Assembly (NCBI GenBank): GCA_020718265.1
Contig: DYSM01000029.1
Span: forward strand, 1-16,318
From: Draconibacterium orientale
GTDB lineage: Bacteria; Bacteroidota; Bacteroidia; Bacteroidales; JAADGE01
Direction: 5' to 3'
DNA: 16,318 nucleotides
Under the pieces are notes generated by a model that saw only the letters and a program-made list of their open reading frames with translations, ran no database searches and was not told where the DNA came from. Position numbers and translations under genes: made by a program. Positions 6,524 through 13,686 of the stretch are shown piece by piece (positions within the stretch are counted from its first letter, which is position 1; each line of letters starts with the position of its first letter).

Positions 6524-8842
6524 TTATGTGCGTGTGTTTTCTTTTGATTTTGTGATGTCGATGCCCAAGCAGATGACTATTTCTATCGTTCCGGTTTGAT
6601 TCATTACGGGAAAATAGGTTTCGGAAAACCAAGTGGGTTTGTTATTTAGTATCATCGAAGTTTCTTTTTTTGAAATATTGCCTTTTCCTATGCCTTGCCA
6701 AAATGCATCTAACCAAGTTTTGTTGTATCCTTTGTTGAGTTGCAGTTCTGTAAACGTTAGGTCGCGCATATCGTCGGTGATGCCTAAAATTTCTTTTCCC
6801 GAACGCGATATACTTTGCAATTTTCCGTCAATGGTAAAATAGGCTAAATAGCCGTTGTCTGACAATGCTTTTTCTATTCCGAGTATCTGACTTTGTAACG
6901 TTCCGATTAATTGTTTTGTGCGTTTGAGTTCAACGTCGGCTTGCAGGCTTTCAAATTCTTTCAAGGCTAATTTTTCCGACTGTTCCTTGAATTGTTCCAA
7001 AAGTTCTTTGGTTTCTATATTTGCTCTGATATTTGAAATTACAGAAGCTACGCGTTGCCCGATATTTTGCAAAAACTCAATCTGATACGGTTCAAAAGTA
7101 TTAAATCCGGCGATTTCGAGCACGCCAAAAGTTTTATCATCGTGAACTAAAGGCAGTAAAGCCAAAATTCGAGGCATCTCTTCGCCTAAACCCGAACCGA
7201 TAAAGGTGTATCCGGGCGGAATCTGCGAAAGCTGAATAAACTGTTTCTCGCGTGCCGCCCGCCCGATAAGTCCTTCGCCGATACTGAACTCCGAATCCAA
7301 TTTCTTTTTTTTGTCATAGGCATAAGCAGCACGAAGTATCAGTTTTTCATCCGAACCGGAATCTTCTGCAACGAACATCCCGCCTTGTGCGGCTCGCAAA
7401 TATTTTACGGCTGTTTTTACAATGGCGTACGACAAATCTTCAAAATTATCGTAACTTTCGCGCAAAATGTCGCCTATTTCGGCAATTCCGTTTTGAACCC
7501 AAGTGCGTTTCTCTGCCTCTATGCGTGTCTGTGTTCTGTCGGCTTCGGCAACGATTAAATTTTTACGCATTTCTACAAGCGCATTGCCCAGAACATCTTG
7601 CGGTCCAAGCGATTCGTACTGTGTATCCAATTTTCCGTGCCCGATTTTTACGGCAAAATCCGCTGTAAAATTGAGTGTTTCAATAAGTGTATTCAATGAC
7701 GCTGCAACGTCACCCATCTCATCTTTTCGCTTGATGTCCAGTTTGTTTGATGTACTTATATCGCCGCTGTCTAATTTATGCAACACTCTGATAGTCTTAT
7801 GCAAAGGTCCGGTTATGTTTTCGGATACAATAAAAATTATGATAGATAATAACGTAAAACCGATGATTCCGACTATGAATGAAAAATAGAAATTGCCTAC
7901 AGCTTCGCGGGTAACGGATTTGATTGGCACTGAAACGCCTACTGTCCAAGGTGTTTTTGAATTTCCGACATAAATTGGCACAAAAGAGGTGTATGCTTGC
8001 TCAATTTCGGATTTATCCTGCCCATCGACAGCAAATTTTTTTCCGGCTTTTATTTTTTCAAAAATTCGATATTCATGATAACGTTCGTTATAAATTTTCG
8101 ATGCGTGTTTTCCGATGTATTCCGCATTCGGGTGTGCAATAACAGTTCCGTTATTTGAGAGCAGAAACATGTAGCTGTTTTCAAACGGAAGTTTCTGATT
8201 CACAAGGTCTATCAGATTGTCCAGTGCCACATCAACGCCTACAAGTCCGCGGTAAACGCCGTCATTTCGGATTTGCACGGCAAGGCTGGTTTCTAAAACG
8301 GAGTCTGAAATCGTATTGCTTTCATACGTGTAAAAATACGGATCAACCGTGTGTTCAATTTCGGCAGAGGTTTTAATTCTGTAATATAAACTTTGCGGGT
8401 CATCTCCATGTATATTCGGTGTATCTATCTGATTTTCAAACACTCCTTTGGGAGTTCGCAACCACAACGTGCGCACGCGTCCGTAAGGTTTTGTCCAGTC
8501 ATCTCGCAGGGCAGACAGTTCCCACGATGTCCAAATTGAAAAGAATTTTGGGTTAGACTCTAAAACCGATTGCATTACGATATTATAAAGTTCGTTGCGT
8601 TTATCGGGCAAAAGTCGATTGTAGTTATTCATCACATGTGCCACAGTGCGCAATGTTGCCATGTCGTTATCCAAAATCATTTTTGTGCGCGACGCATACA
8701 ATTGTGCTTGTGAATCAGTCAATTGTTTTGCTTTTTCAATACTTTCTTTATGAAAATTTAAGCTCAAAAAACCGACCACAAACAGGAAAAACAGAAATGT
8801 TGTGGACATTATCCATACAAATATCTTTCCTCTAATTTTCAT
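6524..8842 (-). CDS. Membrane sensor: Cache-HAMP-GAF-coiled coil-PAS, no output domain
   Basis: A 772-residue inner-membrane sensory protein. In order: TM helix about 8-30; periplasmic double-Cache-like domain about 35-305 (for example the FLLSNNGTVIAHPNAEYIG stretch and the PWTVGVSVP ending); TM helix about 317-339; HAMP about 340-393 (ENITGPL, then DEMGDVAASLN) with a further helical segment to about 440; GAF about 450-607 (IGEGLIGRAA, LPLVHDDKTFGVLEIAG); coiled coil about 607-655; PAS about 660-765 (YFTIDGKLQSISRSGKEILGI, ending CLGIDIT). The protein then stops within about ten residues. There is no histidine-kinase, GGDEF/EAL, MA, PP2C or DNA-binding domain. The frame runs cleanly to TAA and trmB starts 18 bp later, so a frameshifted kinase tail is not visible. 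It may signal through a partner; that is inference. Confidence 0.88.
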   Translation of the reverse strand: MKIRGKIFVWIMSTTFLFFLFVVGFLSLNFHKESIEKAKQLTDSQAQLYASRTKMILDNDMATLRTVAHVMNNYNRLLPDKRNELYNIVMQSVLESNPKFFSIWTSWELSALRDDWTKPYGRVRTLWLRTPKGVFENQIDTPNIHGDDPQSLYYRIKTSAEIEHTVDPYFYTYESNTISDSVLETSLAVQIRNDGVYRGLVGVDVALDNLIDLVNQKLPFENSYMFLLSNNGTVIAHPNAEYIGKHASKIYNERYHEYRIFEKIKAGKKFAVDGQDKSEIEQAYTSFVPIYVGNSKTPWTVGVSVPIKSVTREAVGNFYFSFIVGIIGFTLLSIIIFIVSENITGPLHKTIRVLHKLDSGDISTSNKLDIKRKDEMGDVAASLNTLIETLNFTADFAVKIGHGKLDTQYESLGPQDVLGNALVEMRKNLIVAEADRTQTRIEAEKRTWVQNGIAEIGDILRESYDNFEDLSYAIVKTAVKYLRAAQGGMFVAEDSGSDEKLILRAAYAYDKKKKLDSEFSIGEGLIGRAAREKQFIQLSQIPPGYTFIGSGLGEEMPRILALLPLVHDDKTFGVLEIAGFNTFEPYQIEFLQNIGQRVASVISNIRANIETKELLEQFKEQSEKLALKEFESLQADVELKRTKQLIGTLQSQILGIEKALSDNGYLAYFTIDGKLQSISRSGKEILGITDDMRDLTFTELQLNKGYNKTWLDAFWQGIGKGNISKKETSMILNNKPTWFSETYFPVMNQTGTIEIVICLGIDITKSKENTRT

Positions 8843-8948
8843 TTTTTGCTAATAATTTATCTGTAATCTTGAAAATAAACGTGCAACTTTGGCAAAAAAA
8901 AAACATCTATATAGAAAAAAGTGATTTTTTACTCCCGATTTTTTTATT

Positions 8949-8981
8949 TTTGATGCACAACAAATATAAATATTATCTTTG
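8949..8981 (+). promoter_or_regulatory. Promoter of the Sm-like/beta-barrel gene
   Basis: TTTG (8949-8952) and TATCTTTG (8974-8981) are separated by 21 nt, a full match to the Bacteroidota TTTG-N19-21-TAnnTTTG pattern. It lies in the divergent region between the sensor and the barrel gene and would give a leader of about 75-80 nt before the ATG at 9066. No equally good promoter is visible for the sensor on the opposite strand. Confidence 0.65.
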
Positions 8982-9065
8982 AAATCCGTTACTTTTTTTC
9001 AGATAAAAATGTAAACTCTACTGTATCGATGTTAATTATGAAGTTATCAATATCAGTTTAACCTT

Positions 9066-9782
9066 ATGAAAATACAAATACAAATCTTTTTAACAGCATT
9101 TATCACATTGTTTATCAGCAATTTAAGTGCTCAACAAAAGATGTCGGTTCATTTAAAAAACGGCAGCATCATTCGCGGACGAATTACGGAACAATATCCG
9201 GACAGTCTTCTAAAAATTTACAGTCAGGGAAATCTGTGGGCATTTCCGATGTCTGATGTTGAAAAAATCAGTTCTGAAGGCATTCGTGCTCACATACAAG
9301 AAGTTACCGGATTTAGATTCTATGCGGATTTGGGTGTTACCGGAGACGGTGCGAGTATCAAAGGCACTGAAACTTACCGATTTACAAAACAAATGTCCGC
9401 AGGTATCGGAGTTGGCTTTGAGGCTTGCGACTACAATACGTTTGCGCCTGTTTATGCGGATTTTCGGTATGATTTCAGACCGACTCGGTATTCTCCGTTC
9501 CTTTTTCTGCAATCCGGATATGCGTGGTGCACAGAGAGCGATTATTACTACTGGGGTGATTACGAGAATTATGAATTTAAAGGCGGGCTGCATATTCTTG
9601 CAGGTCTCGGTATGAAATATCGCTTCGGTAGTGTCGGCTTAAATTTCCAAATAGGCTATCGAATTCAAAAAGCTTCGGAGTCTTACGATTATTTCCAATC
9701 TGTAAATCCTGTCATAATGGGTTCTTACGACAAACAATATATGTACCAACGCTTGCAATTTGGTTTTGGGCTAAGTTTCTGA
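9066..9782 (+). CDS. Secreted Sm-like N-domain plus outer-membrane beta-barrel protein
   Basis: A 238-residue protein with a signal peptide (residues 1-22, cleavage likely after LSA before QQ). Residues about 25-66 (HLKNGSIIRGRITEQYPDSL, then LWAFPMSDVEKI) resemble the short SH3/Sm-like strand pattern often fused to Bacteroidota barrel proteins. From about 80 on, alternating beta strands rich in Tyr, Phe and Gly (FYADLGVTG, SAGIGVGFEA, YADFRYDF, FLFLQSGYAW, HILAGLGMKYRFG) end in FGFGLSF with a terminal Phe, as expected for outer-membrane barrel insertion. The size fits an 8-strand barrel. It probably resides in the outer membrane; function unknown. It converges with the next gene, with 7 bp between stops and no terminator visible. 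Confidence 0.75.
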   Translation: MKIQIQIFLTAFITLFISNLSAQQKMSVHLKNGSIIRGRITEQYPDSLLKIYSQGNLWAFPMSDVEKISSEGIRAHIQEVTGFRFYADLGVTGDGASIKGTETYRFTKQMSAGIGVGFEACDYNTFAPVYADFRYDFRPTRYSPFLFLQSGYAWCTESDYYYWGDYENYEFKGGLHILAGLGMKYRFGSVGLNFQIGYRIQKASESYDYFQSVNPVIMGSYDKQYMYQRLQFGFGLSF

Positions 9783-9789
9783 CAGAAAA

Positions 9790-10311
9790 CTACATACCGA
9801 AATTATTTCGGGCTTCTTCTTTCACAAGCTCAATGGCAATTTCAATCGGTTGTGTTTCGTTCTGATTGTAATTCTCTATCAAAGCTTGGCTAAATTGCAT
9901 TGTCGTAACAGTTTCGGACACGGGCAGCAGATTTAACATTCTAATCATTTGTTCTTTGGCGGCTGAAATTGCAGTCCATGCTTCTGAGCTGACATACAAC
10001 TGTTGAGAAAGGTTGTGGCTAAATTCGTTACGAATATCTGCCAAAATATTGCGCTGTAAATGTTTTGCATCTGAGCTTTGAGGTAAATTTCGTAAAATCA
10101 AATTTTCAAATCGTGTGCGCTCCAAGAAAAGTATAAGTCGTTCATAAGCCTGTAAGCGCAAAGGCGTTACTGTTTTCTGATTCCCGACAAACATCTCGTA
10201 TTTATATTTGTCTTTGGTTTGTGCTGTAAATTGCCTGAAAATTAGATACATCCCAACAAGCAGAAGCATTGAAGGCAGTGTATATTTTAAAATCTCCACG
10301 AATGTTTCCAT
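9790..10311 (-). CDS. DUF7935-like single-span membrane protein
   Basis: A 173-residue protein with one N-terminal membrane helix (about 9-26, LKYTLPSMLLLVGMYLIF) and a mostly helical cytoplasmic-type body. The PLRLQAYERLILFLERT segment at about 50-66 is a signature I associate with a widespread Bacteroidota family listed as DUF7935; function is unknown. The ATG at 10311 is preferred to the TTG-initiated extension to 10341, because the extension overlaps the hairpin at 10330-10366 and conserved sequence begins at METFVEILKY. It lies downstream of the OmpA-family gene on the same strand, 77 bp away with the hairpin between them, and may be co-transcribed at a lower level. Confidence 0.65.
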   Translation of the reverse strand: METFVEILKYTLPSMLLLVGMYLIFRQFTAQTKDKYKYEMFVGNQKTVTPLRLQAYERLILFLERTRFENLILRNLPQSSDAKHLQRNILADIRNEFSHNLSQQLYVSSEAWTAISAAKEQMIRMLNLLPVSETVTTMQFSQALIENYNQNETQPIEIAIELVKEEARNNFGM

Positions 10312-10329
10312 ATTTTTTTGCTTAGATAG

Positions 10330-10366
10330 CAAGAACCTCAAACGAAATATTTCGCTGAGGTTCTTG
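10330..10366. other. Strong hairpin between OmpA-family and DUF7935-like genes
   Basis: caagaacctca (10330-10340) pairs perfectly with tgaggttcttg (10356-10366), and the inner palindrome cgaaatatttcg (10343-10354) extends the stem after a small internal loop. On the minus strand, the direction of both neighbouring genes, no T-tract follows (it reads CTATCTAAGC), so it is a poor intrinsic terminator. It could instead protect the 3' end of the upstream message or be a processing or partial-termination site. Confidence 0.6.
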
Positions 10367-10388
10367 TTCGTTTGTACGTTAAACTGTT

Positions 10389-12914
10389 TTATTTGCCGGA
10401 ATAATTGACATCATATTTAGAATCCTTGAAACTTGCAGGCACTTTTTCAAGTTGTTTAATTGTAATTGTAGGCTGTCCTTGCGCTTTTATTCTAAATTCT
10501 ACGCGACGGTTGTATTGTTTTGATTCTTCAGACCATTTTCCGTCTTTCATGTTTTGTGTTATCGGATTGCGTTCGCCATACCCCACAGAGGTCATTTGGT
10601 CGGCTTTTGCACCTTTATCTATCAAATATTGTTGAACCGTTTTAGCTCGTTTGTTCGACAATCCGTTATTGTAAGTGTCTGTGCCCACAGCATCGGTGTA
10701 TCCAACGATTTCAATTTTTGCAGAAGAGTTTCGCGCCAAATATTCGGCGAGTTTATTTAATCCGTCATTCGGTTTTACTTTTAAGTCAAATTTATTGAAC
10801 TCAAAATACACATTTTCAATTTCAACAACGTAATCTGTCGGAACCACGATGGTTACTTCTTTTTTTCGTTCGTCTTTGTCTTCTATTGCCTTTTTTACAC
10901 TTTCGGTATCATAAATAGTGTATTCCAAGTCTGTTTTCGGAATATCTCGAGGTGATAAATCGGTGTAGATACGGTCTTTTGCAATTCCGTTTTCTATTAA
11001 ATAATCTACGGCATTTTGCTTTCTTTTATTGGACAAATCATCGGAATCCTTCATATAATCCTCAGTAGAGAAATTCACAAGCAACTCCGGATTTGTATTC
11101 ATAGAAAGTATAATTAAATCAAGTTCTTTGCGCGTGAACATGTTGAAATCGGAACTGCCTTTGTCGAAAGGTGTCTCTTTAATTTTTTCAGTTTCACCCA
11201 GTTCTATTTTGGTAAGCACTGCATTGTATTTCTCGTTACGCGCTCCGGTTTTTGTGCTTCCGTACACATTGTATGAGTCAAAAACATATCCGGGAGCATC
11301 GTAATGTGCTTTGTAGTCTTTGTCGCCAAGCAATAGAAATTGATAATCGCCTTTGTCTGAATTTGTTGTGTAGGCATCGGTATATTTGCCGTTTTCGAGT
11401 TCTATGATTTTGATAGACTCATTGTTTGGTACAAAATATACGGTATCTAACACTTCGTTTTTGTCAAGTTTGCTGACAATTACACTATCCGGCATAGCCG
11501 TAATCGGGGTTTGCTTAACGAAATAACGATTATTATAGAAAATCGTGTCAGACGTAACTTTTTGAACACCGTAAATCTTGGAATATTCTTTGTTGTCTTT
11601 TACAATACCGCTTACAATCAAAACATTGTCCTCTGAATCGTATAAATTTACTTTGAAAATATCAGCACTTTCGGCTTTTTTTCGGGTAAAATAAGAGGAT
11701 TTCTCGTCGGACAACGGAAAATAGAACACATCTTCTGCTGATGTATTAATCGGAGCACCGACATTCACGGGTGTTGCCCAAGTTCCGTCAGGGTTTTGAA
11801 CGGATTTGAACACGTCATATTCGCCTAAACCGTAGAATCCGGATGAACTGAAATACATTGTTTTACCGTCGGGCAACACAAACGGAGATTCTTCGTCTCG
11901 GTCGGTATTTAGTTCGGCAACTGTTGTGGGGGTACCCCATGTGCTATCTGCCCTAAGTTCCGACACCCAAATATCTCTGCCGCCTTTTCCGCCTCGTTTA
12001 TCCGATGAGAAGTACAATTTTTTGCCGTCGGGCGTAACTGAGGCGTGTCGTTCTACGCTGTTTTTTTTATTTATTTTTTTTGACATTGCCTCCGGTGCAG
12101 TCCAAAGTGTATCTTTTAGGCGACTGATATAAATGTCCCCGGCTTGTTTGTCATTACCTTTAAAAATAAACAATATCTTACCATCGGGCGATAAACCGCA
12201 GGTGGCTTCGTGTTGATCTGTATTTATAGGTGCGCCCATGTTATAAGGTGCAGACTTCAAACCTTTGTTTTTGTCCCATATCCAAACATCCTCAAACATT
12301 TTACCTTCCGGGCTGGTTGCTTCTCCGCTAACGCCGCCGGGACGTTTGGACGTGAAGAATAACTTAGAGCCGTCAGCTGTGGGAATTGGTGTGTGTTCAT
12401 CGTAAGGCGTATTCAGGATTGCCAAGCGTGTAACAACAATCGGTTTGAAATCGGCAAAAATTTTTTCTGCTTCTTCAACGCGTTTAATAGCTTCGGCAAG
12501 TTCTGCTTTACTCGTTTTATTTAGCTCGAATTGTTCTATTTTACGCAAATTTTCAAGAGCTTGCGCATATAAATACAGATTCGAATATGCCATTGCAGAG
12601 TAATAATAAGCTGTTTGAACGAAGGTAGATTCCTTTTTGGTCGTTTCATAGCTTTGTATTATTGTTCCAAATTCCGATATAGCTAAATTATCTTCGGCAG
12701 TCCCTAAATACGAAATCCCAAGAAAGAACAAATTTTCTTCTTTCGTCGCATCCATCTGTTTCAATTGTAGATACAGAGGTTTTGCTTTGGCATGTTCTTT
12801 ATTTACTATATGTTCGTAAGCTTGTTTTTCCAGCTTACGCATACTTTTGTCGTTCTGCGCGAACAACCCCATGCTTAGGGTAATTAAAAAAAAAACTGTA
12901 AAATATCGTGTCAT
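10389..12914 (-). CDS. PorE-like TPR-PD40-OmpA family protein
   Basis: An 841-residue envelope protein. Signal peptide 1-19 with cleavage before Gln20 (LSMGLFA|Q), no lipobox. TPR-like helices span about 25-155. PD40/WD40-like propeller repeats span about 160-425 (TADGSKLFFTSKRPGG, SPDGKILFIF, TPDGKKLYFSSDKRGG, LPDGKTMYFSS). A carboxypeptidase-regulatory-like segment lies around 430-575 (VSGIVKD, then YKAHYDAPGYVF). An atypical OmpA-like module spans about 594-691 and a canonical OmpA peptidoglycan-binding domain about 699-810, with Asp741 and Arg756 at the expected 15-residue spacing. This order resembles T9SS-associated PorE, which anchors to peptidoglycan, so an envelope-anchoring role is inferred. 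The ATG at 12914 is chosen over a TTG at 12923, which falls in the -7 box. Confidence 0.85.
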   Translation of the reverse strand: MTRYFTVFFLITLSMGLFAQNDKSMRKLEKQAYEHIVNKEHAKAKPLYLQLKQMDATKEENLFFLGISYLGTAEDNLAISEFGTIIQSYETTKKESTFVQTAYYYSAMAYSNLYLYAQALENLRKIEQFELNKTSKAELAEAIKRVEEAEKIFADFKPIVVTRLAILNTPYDEHTPIPTADGSKLFFTSKRPGGVSGEATSPEGKMFEDVWIWDKNKGLKSAPYNMGAPINTDQHEATCGLSPDGKILFIFKGNDKQAGDIYISRLKDTLWTAPEAMSKKINKKNSVERHASVTPDGKKLYFSSDKRGGKGGRDIWVSELRADSTWGTPTTVAELNTDRDEESPFVLPDGKTMYFSSSGFYGLGEYDVFKSVQNPDGTWATPVNVGAPINTSAEDVFYFPLSDEKSSYFTRKKAESADIFKVNLYDSEDNVLIVSGIVKDNKEYSKIYGVQKVTSDTIFYNNRYFVKQTPITAMPDSVIVSKLDKNEVLDTVYFVPNNESIKIIELENGKYTDAYTTNSDKGDYQFLLLGDKDYKAHYDAPGYVFDSYNVYGSTKTGARNEKYNAVLTKIELGETEKIKETPFDKGSSDFNMFTRKELDLIILSMNTNPELLVNFSTEDYMKDSDDLSNKRKQNAVDYLIENGIAKDRIYTDLSPRDIPKTDLEYTIYDTESVKKAIEDKDERKKEVTIVVPTDYVVEIENVYFEFNKFDLKVKPNDGLNKLAEYLARNSSAKIEIVGYTDAVGTDTYNNGLSNKRAKTVQQYLIDKGAKADQMTSVGYGERNPITQNMKDGKWSEESKQYNRRVEFRIKAQGQPTITIKQLEKVPASFKDSKYDVNYSGK

Positions 12915-12920
12915 CTTGCG

Positions 12921-12928
12921 CAAAGGTT
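12921..12928 (-). promoter_or_regulatory. Putative -7 box of the OmpA-family gene, near-leaderless
   Basis: On the minus strand AACCTTTG (12928-12921) is one base from TAnnTTTG and lies only 6 nt before the ATG at 12914, so the transcript would start at or almost at the start codon. No clear -33 TTG is seen. The same block, ttaacctttgcgcaagatg, recurs almost unchanged before the OmpA remnant at 13453. Confidence 0.4.
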
Positions 12929-13082
12929 AAAATTTTAAAACGGCGTAAAAATACTCTTATATTTTTTTAGAAAAAAAAAATATTGCCCAATTATCAGATA
13001 TTTATGTTAATCTGCAAAATAACCGGGTGTTCAACAAAGTGTTTTATGAACAATTTCTCCTTAAATGCAGTTTTGAGTTCTT

Positions 13083-13453
13083 TTATTTCAGAACTTCATA
13101 CTCTACTCTGCGGTTCTCGGCTTTCCCTTCCGGGATGTTATTTGTGGCTATCGGTTTGGTTTCTCCGTCTCCGACTGATACTATTCTATCAGAAGATATA
13201 CATTTGTATGTCAGATAATTAACCACCGATTTAGCTCAATTTTCAGACAAAAGCAGATTGTCTGAATCTTTTCCTGCGGAACCCGTATGCCCGGAAATTT
13301 GAATTTTGACATTCGGATTTGACGTCAGAAGTTTATAAAGCTCATCTAACTCTACAAAAGACTCCGGTTTTAAGTCGGCTTTGTTTGTATCGAAGAAAAT
13401 ATGAGTTCAGTATAAAAAGTTATGCAAATAACTTGACGAACAGACAATTTCAT
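13083..13453 (-). pseudogene. Decayed OmpA-family paralogue (start region plus OmpA domain)
   Basis: On the minus strand, codons from 13400 to 13083 read as an OmpA C-terminal domain: it opens IFFDTNKADLKPES, runs through NPNVKIQISGHTG and DRIVSVGDGETKPIATN, and ends AENRRVEYEVLK before TAA. An in-frame TGA interrupts it at 13236-13238, where CGA for Arg is expected (LSEN*AKSV). The preceding GHTG has Gly where OmpA domains have Asp. Upstream, an ATG at 13453 carries a leader nearly identical to that of the neighbouring OmpA-family gene, but it is in another frame and the OmpA frame has a second TGA at 13407-13409. The TPR and PD40 parts are absent. It looks like an old paralogue with an internal deletion; a small expressed product is unlikely. 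Confidence 0.8.
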
Positions 13454-13526
13454 TTTGCGAAAGGTTAAATTTATGTCAAAAAACATAACATCAAAAAAAA
13501 AATTAGGACAATTTATAAAATATGCT

Positions 13527-13534
13527 TACCTTTG
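13527..13534 (+). promoter_or_regulatory. -7 box of tRNA-Arg promoter
   Basis: TACCTTTG is an exact match to TAnnTTTG and lies 13 nt before the first base of the tRNA. A TTAG at 13503-13506 sits at the right distance for a weak -33 element. Confidence 0.6.
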
Positions 13535-13547
13535 CAATCCGATTTTT

Positions 13548-13620
13548 GGCTTCGTAGCTTAATGGATAGAGCATCAGGTTTCGGCCCTGACGGTTGGGGG
13601 TTCGAGTCCCTTCGAAGTCA
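13548..13620 (+). tRNA. tRNA-Arg (anticodon UCG)
   Basis: A full cloverleaf can be drawn. The acceptor stem GGCTTCG pairs with CGAAGTC (one G-U). The D stem GCTT pairs with GAGC. The anticodon stem TCAGG/CCTGA is perfect, with loop TTTCGGC placing TCG at positions 34-36, which reads CGA and related Arg codons. The T stem GGGGG/CCCTT carries the TTCGAGT loop. The discriminator is A at 13620. CCA is not encoded, as is common in Bacteroidota. The gene stands alone with its own promoter and terminator. Confidence 0.95.
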
Positions 13621-13626
13621 CAGTTA

Positions 13627-13663
13627 AAAGGTCTGCAAATGAATCATTTGCAGACCTTTTTTT
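13627..13663 (+). terminator. Intrinsic terminator of tRNA-Arg
   Basis: aaaggtctgcaaat (13627-13640) pairs perfectly with atttgcagaccttt (13646-13659), with a 5-nt loop (or 15 bp with a 3-nt loop), followed by a T7 run ending at 13663. It begins 6 nt after the tRNA. On the minus strand the stem is also preceded by A-rich sequence and could serve the converging nuclease gene, whose stop lies just beyond at 13687. Confidence 0.9.
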
Positions 13664-13686
13664 AATAAAGTTTACGAATATCTTTA

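Noticed and set aside
12983..13222. Plus-strand frames over the OmpA remnant
   Set aside because: The minus strand there reads as an OmpA domain; the plus-strand frames are its complement.
13548..13620. tRNA-Arg as an integration (attachment) site
   Set aside because: No repeated tRNA 3' end, integrase or foreign gene block is present on either side in this window.
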